Numbered from the stretch's first letter, positions 6,940 through 15,379 are shown. The stretch is DNA of 64,000 bases from Acetobacterium sp. KB-1 (GCF_003260995.1 NZ_CP030040.1:478979-542978); one strand, 5' to 3'. Notes: generated by a model not told the origin, from the letters alone. Translations and numbers: made by a program.

Positions 6940-9714
6940 ATGAACAAAAAAACAGAACCGACAAATTTTAGTAAGTCGACACGCTTTAATTTTGCCTTAA
7001 CCTGGGCGGATGTCAATGACCGACCCTATCGTCAGGAAATTGTTGATCTGGCCAATAAAATCGGTCGTACCAAAGCAGGAACCAGTCGGGAAGTCATCCC
7101 CTTCGGTCCGGAGTACTATGCTCTGGAGCCGATTCTTGACGCGTACCAGGCCAAAATTGCCATGTACCTTGAATTTCGAAAAAAACTGAGTGCTGAAGCG
7201 GTAGCCAAAGCAGCGGGGGAACCGCTCGATCTGGTCACCGACGCCCTTTCGTACATTGCCTGGGCCGGGGTTGCGTTTGTCAATACGGTCGATGGGATAG
7301 ATCTATATTGGCAGGATATTTTTGTCCCTGGCCATCTGGAAATGATCAATAATAACAAAGAATTAGTCGCCAAACATCCGGAAGTCGCTGAAGCGTTTTA
7401 TTATTTTGGCGGCAAAAAAGGACCTATGGCCGCTGGGATCATGCCGATTGGCAGCGGTCCGATGCGGGTTTTGCCGATCGAACGGTCGATTGATGGAAAT
7501 TCCCAAAAAGTGACCTATGAAGAAGTATCGCATCATTTAAATGAAGCCAGCATTTTTTCGGTATCGGATTGCTCCTGCCGAACCTCCCGCGAATCCATGG
7601 GTGAAGGTTGTGGCCACTTAAAAGAGGATATGTGCATTCAACTGGGCCATGCTGCTGAGTATTATATCAAAACCGGTCGCGGTCGGGAAATCACCAGAGC
7701 AGAAGCCTTCGAGCTTATTAAAAAGGCGGAAGACAATGGCCTGATGCACTCAATCCCCAATCTGGATACTCCAGGTCACACCCATGCCATCTGCAACTGT
7801 TGTGGTTGTGGTTGCTATGCCATGCGGTTGGCCAACGAATACTTGAACACTGACATCGTCCGGTCGAATTATAAATCGGTAGTCGATGAAAGCAAATGTG
7901 TCGCCTGCGGTGAATGTGTCGATGTCTGTCCGACCAATGCCATCAGACTCGGCCAGAAGCTATGTTCCAAAACGCCCATTGACGAAACGGTAACCAAGGT
8001 GACCCCCCGTAATACCGAATGGCTGGAAGATAAGTGGAACAGCGATTACCGCATCAACCGCAAAAATGCCCTGGATTCAGGAACGGCCCCCTGCATCACC
8101 AAATGTCCAGCCCATATCCCGGTTCAGGGCTACATCAAACTGGCCTCTCAGGGACGCTATACCGAGGCCCTGGAGCTGATCAAGAAACATAATCCGCTAC
8201 CAGCGGTGTGCGGCCGGATCTGTCCGCGATTATGCGAAGAAGACTGTACCCGGGGGGATATTGACGAGGCGGTGGCGGTTGATGATATCAAAAAATTTAT
8301 TGCCCAAAAGGATCTGGAAATGGCATCTCGTTTCATGCCGGTCAAACGACATGATTACAGTGACAAAAAAATTGCCATCATCGGCTCGGGACCGTCAGGA
8401 CTAACCTGTGCTTATGATCTGGCCATTGACGGATATGATGTCACAGTTTTTGAAAAGGAAAGTCGCCTTGGGGGGATGCTGTCCCTAGGGATTCCTTCCT
8501 ATCGGTTGGAGAAAGACGTTTTAGCAGCAGAAATTGATGTGATTCGCGAGATGGGGGTCAAGTTTGTAACCGGTGTGGAAATAGGTCAGGATATTTCCTT
8601 CCAGGACCTGCGAAACTCAGGCTTTAAGGCTTTTTATGTAGCCATCGGGGCTCAAGCGGGACGAACCCTTGGCCTTGACGGCGAAAATGCCGAGGGTGTT
8701 TTTAGTGGCGTGGATTTTCTGCGCCGCACAAACCTGGCCCAAGAAACCAACGTCAAAGGCAAGGTCGTGGTTATCGGCGGCGGAAATGTGGCCATTGATG
8801 TGGCCCGTAGCTCAGTTCGACTAAAAAATGTCGCCCAGACCGATTTATATTGTCTGGAAGCCCGGGATCATATGCCTGCTCATACCGAGGAAGTGGCCGA
8901 GGCACTGAGTGAGGAAATCGGCATTCATAACGGCTGGGGACCGACTCGGGTTGTCACAGAAAGTGGTAAGGTTACCGGGGTTGAGTTTAAGCGTTGCCTG
9001 TCAACCTTTGATGCCGCTGGTCGTTTCAATCCTCAATTTGAAGAAGCGGATCGGATGATTGTGCCCTGTGACAATGTGATCCTGTCAGTGGGACAAACCT
9101 ATGCTTATGGCGATTTGTTTGCCGACGAAGCGGTGTTATTAACCAGTCGCAACACCGTAGCGGTCGATCCGGTCACGCTACAGTCTTCTAAAAATGACAT
9201 CTTTTCAGGAGGCGATGTTGCCAGCGGACCTAAGCTGGCCATTGATGCCATTGCCGCCGGTAAAGAAGCCGCCGTTTCGATTCATCGTTTTGTCCAGAAA
9301 GGTCAATCATTGGTTTTTGGTCGCGATAATCATGCCTATACCATGCTTGATAAGGACAATCTGGATGAGCGAATCGATTATGATGGCACCGAGCGACAAA
9401 GGATTTCGCATGTTGATGGAAAGGTTTCAAGAACAACTTTTAAAGATTTAAGAGGGGTGTTAACCGAAGCGCAAATCCAGAAAGAAACGGCCCGATGCTT
9501 AAGCTGCGGGGCTAGCAAGGTGGATGCGTATTTATGTGTCGGATGCGGTGCCTGTACCCTTAAATGCAAATTTGAGGCCATTCAACTGGAACGGGTTTAT
9601 GATGAGATGGGTTATGAAATCGACGACTTGCAAAAAGCAGTTCTTAAAAAAGCGATTGGTCGAAAAGCAAAAATTGCACTCAATAAGGTCAATCCATTTT
9701 CGGAAACCCGATAA
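6940..9714 (+). CDS. 924-residue Fe-S/FAD oxidoreductase with GltD-like core, between hypB and hypA
   Basis: Three parts can be seen. Residues 1-310 are a domain with unusual cysteine groupings: SDCSCR (211, 213), GCGH (224), MC (232) and CNCCGCGC (285-292). Residues 316-335 are a ferredoxin-type site (CVACGECVDVCP). Residues 380-850 resemble the small subunit of glutamate synthase: N-terminal CxxxCPAHIPVQGYI and CGRICPRLCEEDC for Fe-S clusters, an FAD motif (IIGSGPSG, 480-487), a pyridine-nucleotide motif (VVIGGGNVAIDVARS, near 605-620) and a closing FAD segment (SGGDVASGPKLAIDAIAAGKEAA). The C-terminal end has further clusters (CLSCGA, CVGCGACTLKC). It probably moves electrons between NAD(P)H, FAD and several Fe-S clusters in the cytoplasm. 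The partner is unknown; the hyp context suggests a nickel or metalloenzyme link. Confidence 0.8.
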   Translation: MNKKTEPTNFSKSTRFNFALTWADVNDRPYRQEIVDLANKIGRTKAGTSREVIPFGPEYYALEPILDAYQAKIAMYLEFRKKLSAEAVAKAAGEPLDLVTDALSYIAWAGVAFVNTVDGIDLYWQDIFVPGHLEMINNNKELVAKHPEVAEAFYYFGGKKGPMAAGIMPIGSGPMRVLPIERSIDGNSQKVTYEEVSHHLNEASIFSVSDCSCRTSRESMGEGCGHLKEDMCIQLGHAAEYYIKTGRGREITRAEAFELIKKAEDNGLMHSIPNLDTPGHTHAICNCCGCGCYAMRLANEYLNTDIVRSNYKSVVDESKCVACGECVDVCPTNAIRLGQKLCSKTPIDETVTKVTPRNTEWLEDKWNSDYRINRKNALDSGTAPCITKCPAHIPVQGYIKLASQGRYTEALELIKKHNPLPAVCGRICPRLCEEDCTRGDIDEAVAVDDIKKFIAQKDLEMASRFMPVKRHDYSDKKIAIIGSGPSGLTCAYDLAIDGYDVTVFEKESRLGGMLSLGIPSYRLEKDVLAAEIDVIREMGVKFVTGVEIGQDISFQDLRNSGFKAFYVAIGAQAGRTLGLDGENAEGVFSGVDFLRRTNLAQETNVKGKVVVIGGGNVAIDVARSSVRLKNVAQTDLYCLEARDHMPAHTEEVAEALSEEIGIHNGWGPTRVVTESGKVTGVEFKRCLSTFDAAGRFNPQFEEADRMIVPCDNVILSVGQTYAYGDLFADEAVLLTSRNTVAVDPVTLQSSKNDIFSGGDVASGPKLAIDAIAAGKEAAVSIHRFVQKGQSLVFGRDNHAYTMLDKDNLDERIDYDGTERQRISHVDGKVSRTTFKDLRGVLTEAQIQKETARCLSCGASKVDAYLCVGCGACTLKCKFEAIQLERVYDEMGYEIDDLQKAVLKKAIGRKAKIALNKVNPFSETR

Positions 9715-9741
9715 ATAAAACTAGCGGAGTGTTTCGCTATC

Positions 9742-9931
9742 GTACCGACCAATTGTTAATCTGTTGTTCGCTGCGCCATGCGAAATCCGCTACGCTTCTT
9801 TCGCATAGGTCGCGGGCAGTCGCCAACTATAAACAAGCTTATGATCGGCTCGTTGCCTTCGCGCAGAATCGGACAGGTTGATCAACCTGTCTGCTCCGAT
9901 GCGGACAACATGATGCAACAATTGTCGGTAC
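9742..9931. repeat. Family A hairpin element, copy 1 (190 bp, longest)
   Basis: Left end GTACCGACCAATTGTTA and right end TAACAATTGTCGGTAC-like (GCAACAATTGTCGGTAC) form imperfect terminal inverted repeats. Inside are further hairpins: ATGCGAAA with TTTCGCAT, and the perfect palindrome ACAGGTTGATCAACCTGT at 9873-9890. It lies between the oxidoreductase gene and hypA. It contains no ORF of note. Confidence 0.85.
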
Positions 9932-9978
9932 TAAGTTTGTAGTTTAACTAAAGAAACGAGAAAAAGAGGTGTGAGGCC

Positions 9979-10320
9979 ATGCATGAGCTCGGGATTGTTT
10001 ATGAAGTGATTAAAATCGTCGACGCGTTCGCCGTGGAGAACAATCTGACCAGGGTTGACACGATTATTCTGGAGATCGGACAATTGTCCCAGACCATTCC
10101 CCACTTTGTGGAAGCCTGTTATCCGGCGGCGGTTAGTGAAACCCCCTATGAAGATACAAAGCTTGAAATCATCGTGCTGCCGGCCACCGGGGAGTGCCAG
10201 TCTTGTCATAAAATTTATAATGTGGTTGACCACCGCAAGATTTGTCCAAACTGTCAGGGTGAAGATTTCAGTTTGATCTCCGGCCGGGAATTCAGTATCA
10301 AGGAGGTTGTCGCCTATTGA
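9979..10320 (+). CDS. hypA: Nickel metallochaperone HypA
   Basis: The 113-residue protein has the invariant MHELG start (His2 is the nickel ligand in characterised HypA) and a zinc domain with two CxxC pairs, CQSCHK (near 73) and CPNCQ (near 94), which is the family's standard architecture and length. HypA hands nickel to the target enzyme together with HypB. A ribosome site (AGAGGTGTGAGG region) precedes the ATG at 9979. Separation from hypB by a large oxidoreductase gene and a repeat element is unusual. No hydrogenase structural genes or other hyp genes are present in the window. Confidence 0.95.
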   Translation: MHELGIVYEVIKIVDAFAVENNLTRVDTIILEIGQLSQTIPHFVEACYPAAVSETPYEDTKLEIIVLPATGECQSCHKIYNVVDHRKICPNCQGEDFSLISGREFSIKEVVAY

Positions 10321-10446
10321 TAGAGGCGGCAATTGGAATTAAGTGCTTAATAAAATTATTCTTAATGCAATCAGTTTTAGCTTTAATTTCCCAGGCGTTC
10401 TGGTATACTGGAGTTAGTTTAAACGAAACTAAAAAAAGGAGAACGT

Positions 10447-11217
10447 ATGCCAGATAAATTATTTAACCTGGAGGACTATTTTAAGCGGATTCATTATACC
10501 GGGGGTAGCCAGGTTTCCGCTGAAACCCTGAAACAACTCCATCTTGGCCATGTGATGAACATTCCCTTTGAAAACCTCGATGTTTTTGAAAAGAAGAATA
10601 TTTCTCTTGATCTTGACGATCTTTTCGAGAAGATGGTGAAAAACCATCGCGGCGGTTACTGCTTTGAAATGAATAGTCTCTTTGCGGCGGTGCTGACCGA
10701 GATGGGTTTTCCAGTCACCAGGCATCTGGCCAGAGTCTACCACGGAGGGTTTGATAACTCGGGAAAAACCCATATGGTGTTGCTGGCAGAAGCTGACGGC
10801 CAGAAATGGGTCTGTGATGTAGGTTTTGGCGGCAACAGTCTGGCCGCACCGCTTTTATTTGAGGAAGGTCTGGAGCAGGAGCATCTGGGACGAATTCATC
10901 GGGTGATGGCCGACCCGGTTTACGGTTGCCGAGTAGAGTTCAAAACTGCCACTGGTTTTGAACCCATCTACGCTTTTACCCGGGAAACCTGTTGTCCGGC
11001 GGATTATCTGATTGCAAATCATTTCACTGCCACCTACCCGGAGTCCTTTTTCAGACAGGCGCAGATGTGTGCTTTGGTCACAGAAACCGGCAAGATCACT
11101 TATTTTGATGGCAATTTAAAGATTGCTGACGGTGAGGTGCTGACCGAAACAGCCATCAACGGCGATGCCGCAATCAAAGAAGCCTTAAAAAGCTATTTTG
11201 GGGTGAAGCTAAATTAA
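10447..11217 (+). CDS. Arylamine N-acetyltransferase
   Basis: This family transfers acetyl from acetyl-CoA to arylamines through a Cys-His-Asp triad. All three are present: Cys72 in HRGGYCFEMN, His109 in KTHMVLL and Asp124 in WVCDVGFGG. The N-terminal part (LHLGHVMNIPFENLDV) is also characteristic. The length of 256 residues is slightly shorter than the usual 270-280. It starts with ATG at 10447 after AAAAAAGGAG, and ends just before a strong terminator, so it is probably a single-gene transcript. The biological substrate in an anaerobe is uncertain. Confidence 0.95.
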   Translation: MPDKLFNLEDYFKRIHYTGGSQVSAETLKQLHLGHVMNIPFENLDVFEKKNISLDLDDLFEKMVKNHRGGYCFEMNSLFAAVLTEMGFPVTRHLARVYHGGFDNSGKTHMVLLAEADGQKWVCDVGFGGNSLAAPLLFEEGLEQEHLGRIHRVMADPVYGCRVEFKTATGFEPIYAFTRETCCPADYLIANHFTATYPESFFRQAQMCALVTETGKITYFDGNLKIADGEVLTETAINGDAAIKEALKSYFGVKLN

Positions 11218-11229
11218 AAGCTGGCAATA

Positions 11230-11268
11230 AAAAAGCAACAAACCGATTTGAGGATTGTTGCTTTTTAA
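11230..11268 (+). terminator. Rho-independent terminator after arylamine N-acetyltransferase
   Basis: AAAAAGCAACAA pairs with TTGTTGCTTTTT across a short loop. Its 3' edge touches the next promoter at 11269. Confidence 0.88.
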
Positions 11269-11297
11269 TTGACAAAACCACAGCTTTTGTTTAGAAT
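11269..11297 (+). promoter_or_regulatory. Near-consensus sigma-A promoter
   Basis: TTGACA at 11269-11274 and TAGAAT at 11292-11297 with a 17-base spacer. It drives a leader of roughly 135 bases before the membrane-anchored protein gene at 11440. Confidence 0.8.
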
Positions 11298-11331
11298 GAG
11301 TTCAGCGAAAATCTCAGTAAAAATCAACTTT

Positions 11332-11375
11332 GAGAGTGGTATTGTCGAGACATTGCGAGGCCCACTCTTTTTTTT
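11332..11375 (+). terminator. Leader terminator (possible attenuator)
   Basis: GAGTGG (11334-11339) pairs with CCACTC (11362-11367), flanked by weaker pairs, and eight T follow. It lies inside the leader, after the promoter and before the gene. TCTCA at 11312-11316 can pair with TGAGA at 11331-11335, overlapping the 5' arm, which would give an alternative fold. Confidence 0.55.
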
Positions 11376-11439
11376 GCAGGATTTTATGACGGTTAATGCC
11401 ATTGTAGACAAATTGAGAAATAGAACAGGAGAAGAGTGA

Positions 11440-12054
11440 ATGAAGAAAAAAATTTCGAAGCCGATTCTGATCGGCGGTATTGCGGTGTTAATCGGCATTG
11501 CTGTTCTTGCCGTCATTGTACTGATGATGTTCGGGGGCGGTAAAGAAGAGGTCAGCAAAGATCCCTTAAACTTATACAATAAGATACTAGTGGGGATGCC
11601 TAGAGAGGAAGCTGAAAAAGCTTTGAAAGTCGAAGGATCTGCCAAAGGGAAAGGCTTTAACTATGTCGATGAAAACACCGGCTATGGGGTCACAGTGAGC
11701 TATAATACAATGGTCACAGAAGCTACGGATGGTTCGGAAGAGACAGAAGGTGCGGAGGTAGTGGTGTTTAAATCACTATTTGTCCCGGATAATACCTATC
11801 TCGACGGACTTGTCAACGCCAATGTTACGGCGGATCAGGTTAACACCCTTAAAGAAGGGATGACCTACGAAGAGGTCAAGACTATTTTAGGTGGAGTAGA
11901 CGGTACCGAAATAAATTCTGCCTACAATAAAAAAGATGCTGAAAATTCCTATACGGTGATGGCCTGGTTTAATCCAGATCGATCAGTGGCCTATGTTACT
12001 TTTCTGGGTTATCGGGGAACGGTCATGGTCTTTGAATTTCGTCCCGAGCAATAA
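11440..12054 (+). CDS. Membrane-anchored protein with two SmpA/BLIP-like repeats, unknown function
   Basis: Residues 7-31 are a strongly hydrophobic segment after a KKKISK start, consistent with a signal anchor, so the rest is outside the membrane. The exported part holds two related units: NLYNKILVGMPREEAEKAL with GYGVTVSYN, and VNTLKEGMTYEEVKTILGG with YTVMAWFNPD. The pattern (L..GM..EEV...LG, then two or three beta strands ending in aromatic residues) resembles the small SmpA/OmlA and beta-lactamase-inhibitor-like fold, which binds proteins. The function is unknown. It has its own promoter with a leader terminator and shares a terminator with the convergent DHH gene. Confidence 0.6.
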   Translation: MKKKISKPILIGGIAVLIGIAVLAVIVLMMFGGGKEEVSKDPLNLYNKILVGMPREEAEKALKVEGSAKGKGFNYVDENTGYGVTVSYNTMVTEATDGSEETEGAEVVVFKSLFVPDNTYLDGLVNANVTADQVNTLKEGMTYEEVKTILGGVDGTEINSAYNKKDAENSYTVMAWFNPDRSVAYVTFLGYRGTVMVFEFRPEQ

Positions 12055-12088
12055 AAAAAACGCAACCTGCGACGGTTGCGTTTTTTTA
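12053..12088. terminator. Bidirectional terminator between convergent genes
   Basis: AAAACGCAACC pairs with GGTTGCGTTTT, with an A run before and a T run after, so it can end both the 11440 gene and the minus-strand DHH gene. Confidence 0.9.
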
Positions 12089-12997
12089 TTTGCTTTTAAG
12101 TGCCGCAATGATCTCTTCAATAATGGTGTCAGCATCGTTATACGGGATTTGACAGGTACCGACCATGTGATGGCCGCCGCCCCCATACTTGAGCATCAGT
12201 TTGCCAATATCAGCAGTGCAGCTTCGGTTTAAGATGCTGTAACCGCAGGCAATGGAGACATTTTGTTTTTGCTTGCCGTCAACAATCCAGAGTGATACGT
12301 TTTGATCGGGATAAAGGCTGTAAATCATAAAACGGTTGCCAGTATAAATGGTATCCACATCCCGTAAATCGGTAACAATCACATTATTAATAATTTGAGT
12401 ATGCGCTGTTACCATTTCAGTAAAACGTCGGGCCTGATCGTGGTAAAGATCAATTCGTTCTTTTACGTCCGGCAAGGCCAGAATATCTTCAATGGACAAG
12501 TTTCGAAAAAGATTGATCAGTTCTTCCATTAATTGGTAATTACTGATTCGGAAATCCCGGAATCGACCTAATCCGGTACGAGGGTCAGAAATAAAGCCCA
12601 GTAGGATCCAGCCAGTGGGGTTTAAGATTTCATCCCGGGTAAGCTTCCCGGAGTCCACCTTATCCACCGAAAAAATCATTTCCTCATAATTGGGAAACTT
12701 TGCGGCACTGCCATAATATTCATAAATAATTCGAGCAGCCGAAGGTGCCAGTCGGCTTACGCCTGCCACCCCAGGATGCCATCCCATTCGCTCTTTCTCT
12801 GAAGAATGGTGATCAAACCACATCCCGCAACCGGGCACATAGGGAACATTGGCCAGCACATCATTTTCGGTGGGGGAGAAGAGCCCGTCCTGCAGGTCTT
12901 TTGGATGAACAAAAATCCAATCATCAATGATGTCGGCTTCTTTTAACAGCATACCACAGATTAAACCGTCAAAATCAGATCGAGTAACTAAACGCAT
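12086..12997 (-). CDS. DHH-family phosphoesterase
   Basis: Motifs run in order: RSDFDGLICGMLL near the start (metal-binding Asp), DHHSSE (near 62-67, the DHH signature) and SVDKVDSGKL (third Asp motif), followed by the C-terminal DHHA1 substrate domain ending in GGGGHHMVGTCQ. This places the 303-residue protein in the DHH/DHHA1 group with exopolyphosphatase-like and nanoRNase/cyclic-dinucleotide phosphodiesterase members. The substrate cannot be told from sequence. The start is ATG at 12997 with AGGAGG seven bases upstream. Confidence 0.88.
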   Translation of the reverse strand: MRLVTRSDFDGLICGMLLKEADIIDDWIFVHPKDLQDGLFSPTENDVLANVPYVPGCGMWFDHHSSEKERMGWHPGVAGVSRLAPSAARIIYEYYGSAAKFPNYEEMIFSVDKVDSGKLTRDEILNPTGWILLGFISDPRTGLGRFRDFRISNYQLMEELINLFRNLSIEDILALPDVKERIDLYHDQARRFTEMVTAHTQIINNVIVTDLRDVDTIYTGNRFMIYSLYPDQNVSLWIVDGKQKQNVSIACGYSILNRSCTADIGKLMLKYGGGGHHMVGTCQIPYNDADTIIEEIIAALKSK

Positions 12998-13382
12998 ATG
13001 AAACCTCCTAAGAAAAAATTCTAGCTAAATGCCACCGTAAGTTTAAAAGCCCCTCGGGCTGTTAAGGTCAGTAAGAATTTAGAAACAGTTTTTATATTGT
13101 ACCATTTAAGAAGCAGATTTTCCATCTTTTCAATGAAAAAAAATAAGGAACAATTGGGGCTTTAATTAAAGGGTTTAAGATATTTTTAAAAAAAATTATT
13201 AAAATGTTTGCTTTATTGATTGTTACGTGTTATTATAAGTAAGAACTTAAATTAATAGTAAATGAATTTAACAGTATTATTTTTTAATTGGTACTATGCT
13301 TTACAGTATTATCCTAATTTAGAAATGTAGTTGTTATCCGTATTACAAGGATTTAGGGAATAAAATTAGGAGGTACTCATCA
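12998..13382. other. AT-rich divergent intergenic region with long csp leader
   Basis: The first part is upstream of the minus-strand DHH gene and holds a small AGCCC/GGGCT hairpin near 13048-13060. The rest is very AT-rich. A candidate promoter (see 13208-13236) leaves a leader of about 140 bases before the csp start codon. I see no ORF. Confidence 0.6.
13208..13236 (+). promoter_or_regulatory. Candidate sigma-A promoter of cold-shock gene
   Basis: TTGCTT at 13208-13213 and TATTAT at 13231-13236 with a 17-base spacer. A long untranslated leader is typical of cold-inducible csp genes, where it controls mRNA stability and translation; that role is inferred here. Confidence 0.5.
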
Positions 13383-13580
13383 ATGAATGGTACAGTGAAA
13401 TGGTTTAACTCGGAAAAAGGTTTTGGTTTTATTACAGGGGAAGATGGTAAAGATGTATTTGCACATTTTTCACAAATTCAATCAAGCGGTTATAAATCTT
13501 TAGAAGAAGGCCAAGAAGTTTCTTTTGAAATTACTCAAGGACCTAAAGGCCCACAAGCCGAAAATATTCAAGTTATCTAA
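13383..13580 (+). CDS. Cold-shock protein, CspA family
   Basis: The 65-residue protein is a single cold-shock domain with both RNA-binding motifs: KGFGFIT (RNP1, 14-20) and DVFAHFS (RNP2, 26-32). It starts with NGTVKWFN and ends with [10 protein letters not shown], as in standard CspA proteins, which act as RNA chaperones. A good ribosome site (TTAGGAGG) precedes the ATG at 13383. A terminator follows, and a small gene and a DEAD-box helicase gene come next, which fits a cold-response neighbourhood. Confidence 0.97.
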   Translation: MNGTVKWFNSEKGFGFITGEDGKDVFAHFSQIQSSGYKSLEEGQEVSFEITQGPKGPQAENIQVI

Positions 13581-13597
13581 TAACACAGATATTTTAA

Positions 13598-13630
13598 ACT
13601 TATGCCTGAAAACGGCATAAGTTTTTTTTT
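13598..13630 (+). terminator. Terminator after csp
   Basis: ACTTATGCC pairs with GGCATAAGT around a short A-rich loop, followed by nine or more T. Confidence 0.92.
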
Positions 13631-13724
13631 ATACTGTCACAAAATATTGACAGCACTGATCCCTGATCGCGAACGATAATCCCAAGGGGTTACTGAGGTT
13701 TTACGGGGAAAAGGAGGGGATTTT

Positions 13725-13883
13725 ATGTCAACAAACAACATCGAAGCGATGAAAAAAATAATTGACGCGAAGAAAAAGCTAAGTGCACAACAGGGAATAA
13801 AAGCTGATAAACCGAGTCAAAACAAGGTAAGTCATCGAAAAGCATTTAAAACAACAAAACGAGGCGGATTTTTCGATAAATAA
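13725..13883 (+). CDS. Small basic protein of 52 residues, unknown function
   Basis: The ORF starts with ATG at 13725 behind a strong AAGGAGGGG site and runs 52 codons to TAA. The protein begins MSTNNIEAMKKIIDAKKK and ends KTTKRGGFFDK. It is highly charged, lysine-rich, has no hydrophobic segment, and is probably a helix followed by a disordered basic tail. It has its own downstream terminator, which argues that it is expressed. It lies between a cold-shock protein and a DEAD-box RNA helicase, so an RNA- or ribosome-related role is a reasonable guess. I do not recognise the family. Confidence 0.75.
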   Translation: MSTNNIEAMKKIIDAKKKLSAQQGIKADKPSQNKVSHRKAFKTTKRGGFFDK

Positions 13884-13894
13884 ATCTATTTTCT

Positions 13895-13920
13895 AAGGAA
13901 CGCAGACTGCGTTCTTTATT
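13895..13920 (+). terminator. Terminator after 52-residue gene
   Basis: AAGGAACGCA pairs with TGCGTTCTTT around a three-base loop, followed by a T-rich stretch. Confidence 0.75.
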
Positions 13921-13982
13921 TATGATATGGGTTGGTAAACTATCTCAACCCATTCTGCACTTATATTATAAAGGAGAAACTA

Positions 13983-15287
13983 TTGCAATTTGAAAATTTA
14001 AATATTATACAGCCGATTCTGAAGGCTTTAATAGCTGAAGGATACACAGAAGCTACACCAATTCAGGAGAAGGCCATTCCGTCTTTACTGGAAGGCCGGG
14101 ATTTACTGGGATGTGCTCAAACCGGAACGGGCAAAACTGCCGCCTTTGCTATCCCGATTTTACAGGGGCTTTCATACGAGCAGCGAAATCTCAAAGGAAA
14201 CCGACCCATTAAAGCGTTGATACTGGCACCTACCCGAGAACTGGCTCTACAGATCAGTGATTCATTTAAAGCTTATGGCAAATTTTTAGGTTTGCGGACC
14301 TTGGTTATTTATGGAGGTGTATCTCAAAACCCTCAAACCAAGGCATTGTCAGCTGGTGTTGATATTCTGGTGGCAACCCCGGGACGGCTACTGGATTTGA
14401 TTAACCAAAAATACATACGTCTTAATCAAATCAAGTCTTTTGTACTGGATGAAGCAGACATGATGTTGGATATGGGCATGCTTCAGGATGTCCGAAAAAT
14501 TATCAAGCACATGCCGGCCGAGCGTCAAAATATGCTGTTCTCGGCAACTATGCCGATGGAAATAGCCAAACTGGCTGGCACCATCCTCCGAAATCCGGCC
14601 AAGGTAACCATTACTCCGGTTTCATCAACGGTGGAAGTAATTAAGCAAAATGTGTATTATGTAAATAAAAACAATAAAATCAATCTACTCATTCATTTGC
14701 TTAAAAATAAGGAAATTGTCTCTGCACTGGTTTTTTCCCGAACTAAACATGGGGCCGATAAAATTGTTAAGCATCTGGAGCGTTCCGGGTTTAAAGCGCA
14801 GGCGATTCATGGTAATAAATCTCAGAATGCGCGGCAATTGGCTCTGAATAACTTTAAAGAACGAAAAACTCGGATCTTGGTTGCAACAGACATTGCCGCC
14901 CGGGGAATCGATATTGATGAATTGTCACATGTCTTTAATTATGATTTGCCGGAGGTACCGGAAACATATGTGCATCGGATCGGACGTACGGGTCGGGCTG
15001 GCTTTGGCGGCATAGCCATAGCATTTTGTGATCAGGAAGAGATGCCCTTACTGGACGGCATTGAAAAACTTGTGTTGAAATCAATTCCCGTGGTTGAGGT
15101 TCATCCCTTTCCTTTGGTGGAGGTGCCAGCAGAACAAAAAATAGCATCTTCCCGTCGTTTGGCAGCACATCAGCCCACAGCGCCCCGAAATCGTCGCGGA
15201 AGCGGAAGCGGTTCAGGTAAGTCAACTGGTGGGAAAAAAGATCGGGATCGTTTTTATGCGAAAAACAAGAGAAAAGATAATCTGTAA
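13983..15287 (+). CDS. DEAD-box RNA helicase
   Basis: An RNA helicase of 434 residues with all core motifs: TPIQEKAIP (Q motif), AQTGTGKTAAF (Walker A), PTRELALQ, ATPGRLLD, DEADMMLDMG, SATMP, FSRTKHGADK, ATDIAARGIDI and HRIGRTGRAG. The tail after about residue 385 is basic and glycine/serine-rich (RNRRGSGSGSGK), as in RhlE/CshA-like proteins, and would bind RNA. The most likely start is TTG at 13983, six bases after AAAGGAG; the in-frame codons further upstream lack a ribosome site. The position next to csp suggests it helps unwind RNA in the cold. Confidence 0.94.
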   Translation: MQFENLNIIQPILKALIAEGYTEATPIQEKAIPSLLEGRDLLGCAQTGTGKTAAFAIPILQGLSYEQRNLKGNRPIKALILAPTRELALQISDSFKAYGKFLGLRTLVIYGGVSQNPQTKALSAGVDILVATPGRLLDLINQKYIRLNQIKSFVLDEADMMLDMGMLQDVRKIIKHMPAERQNMLFSATMPMEIAKLAGTILRNPAKVTITPVSSTVEVIKQNVYYVNKNNKINLLIHLLKNKEIVSALVFSRTKHGADKIVKHLERSGFKAQAIHGNKSQNARQLALNNFKERKTRILVATDIAARGIDIDELSHVFNYDLPEVPETYVHRIGRTGRAGFGGIAIAFCDQEEMPLLDGIEKLVLKSIPVVEVHPFPLVEVPAEQKIASSRRLAAHQPTAPRNRRGSGSGSGKSTGGKKDRDRFYAKNKRKDNL

Positions 15288-15349
15288 AATTTGTGTATTT
15301 TGAAGTCGTCTGGGTAAAAATTATTACAGAAGATATCCGTAAATAATAC

Positions 15350-15379
15350 TTGACGAATGCTTGTGATAACCATTAGAAT
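15350..15379 (+). promoter_or_regulatory. Sigma-A promoter of receiver-CheX gene
   Basis: TTGACG at 15350-15355 and TAGAAT at 15374-15379 with an 18-base spacer, about 45 bases before the start codon. Confidence 0.65.

Noticed and set aside
9742-9931. Target site duplications at family A ends
   Set aside because: Flanks of the copies were compared and no consistent short direct repeat was found, so insertion by a standard transposase is not shown.
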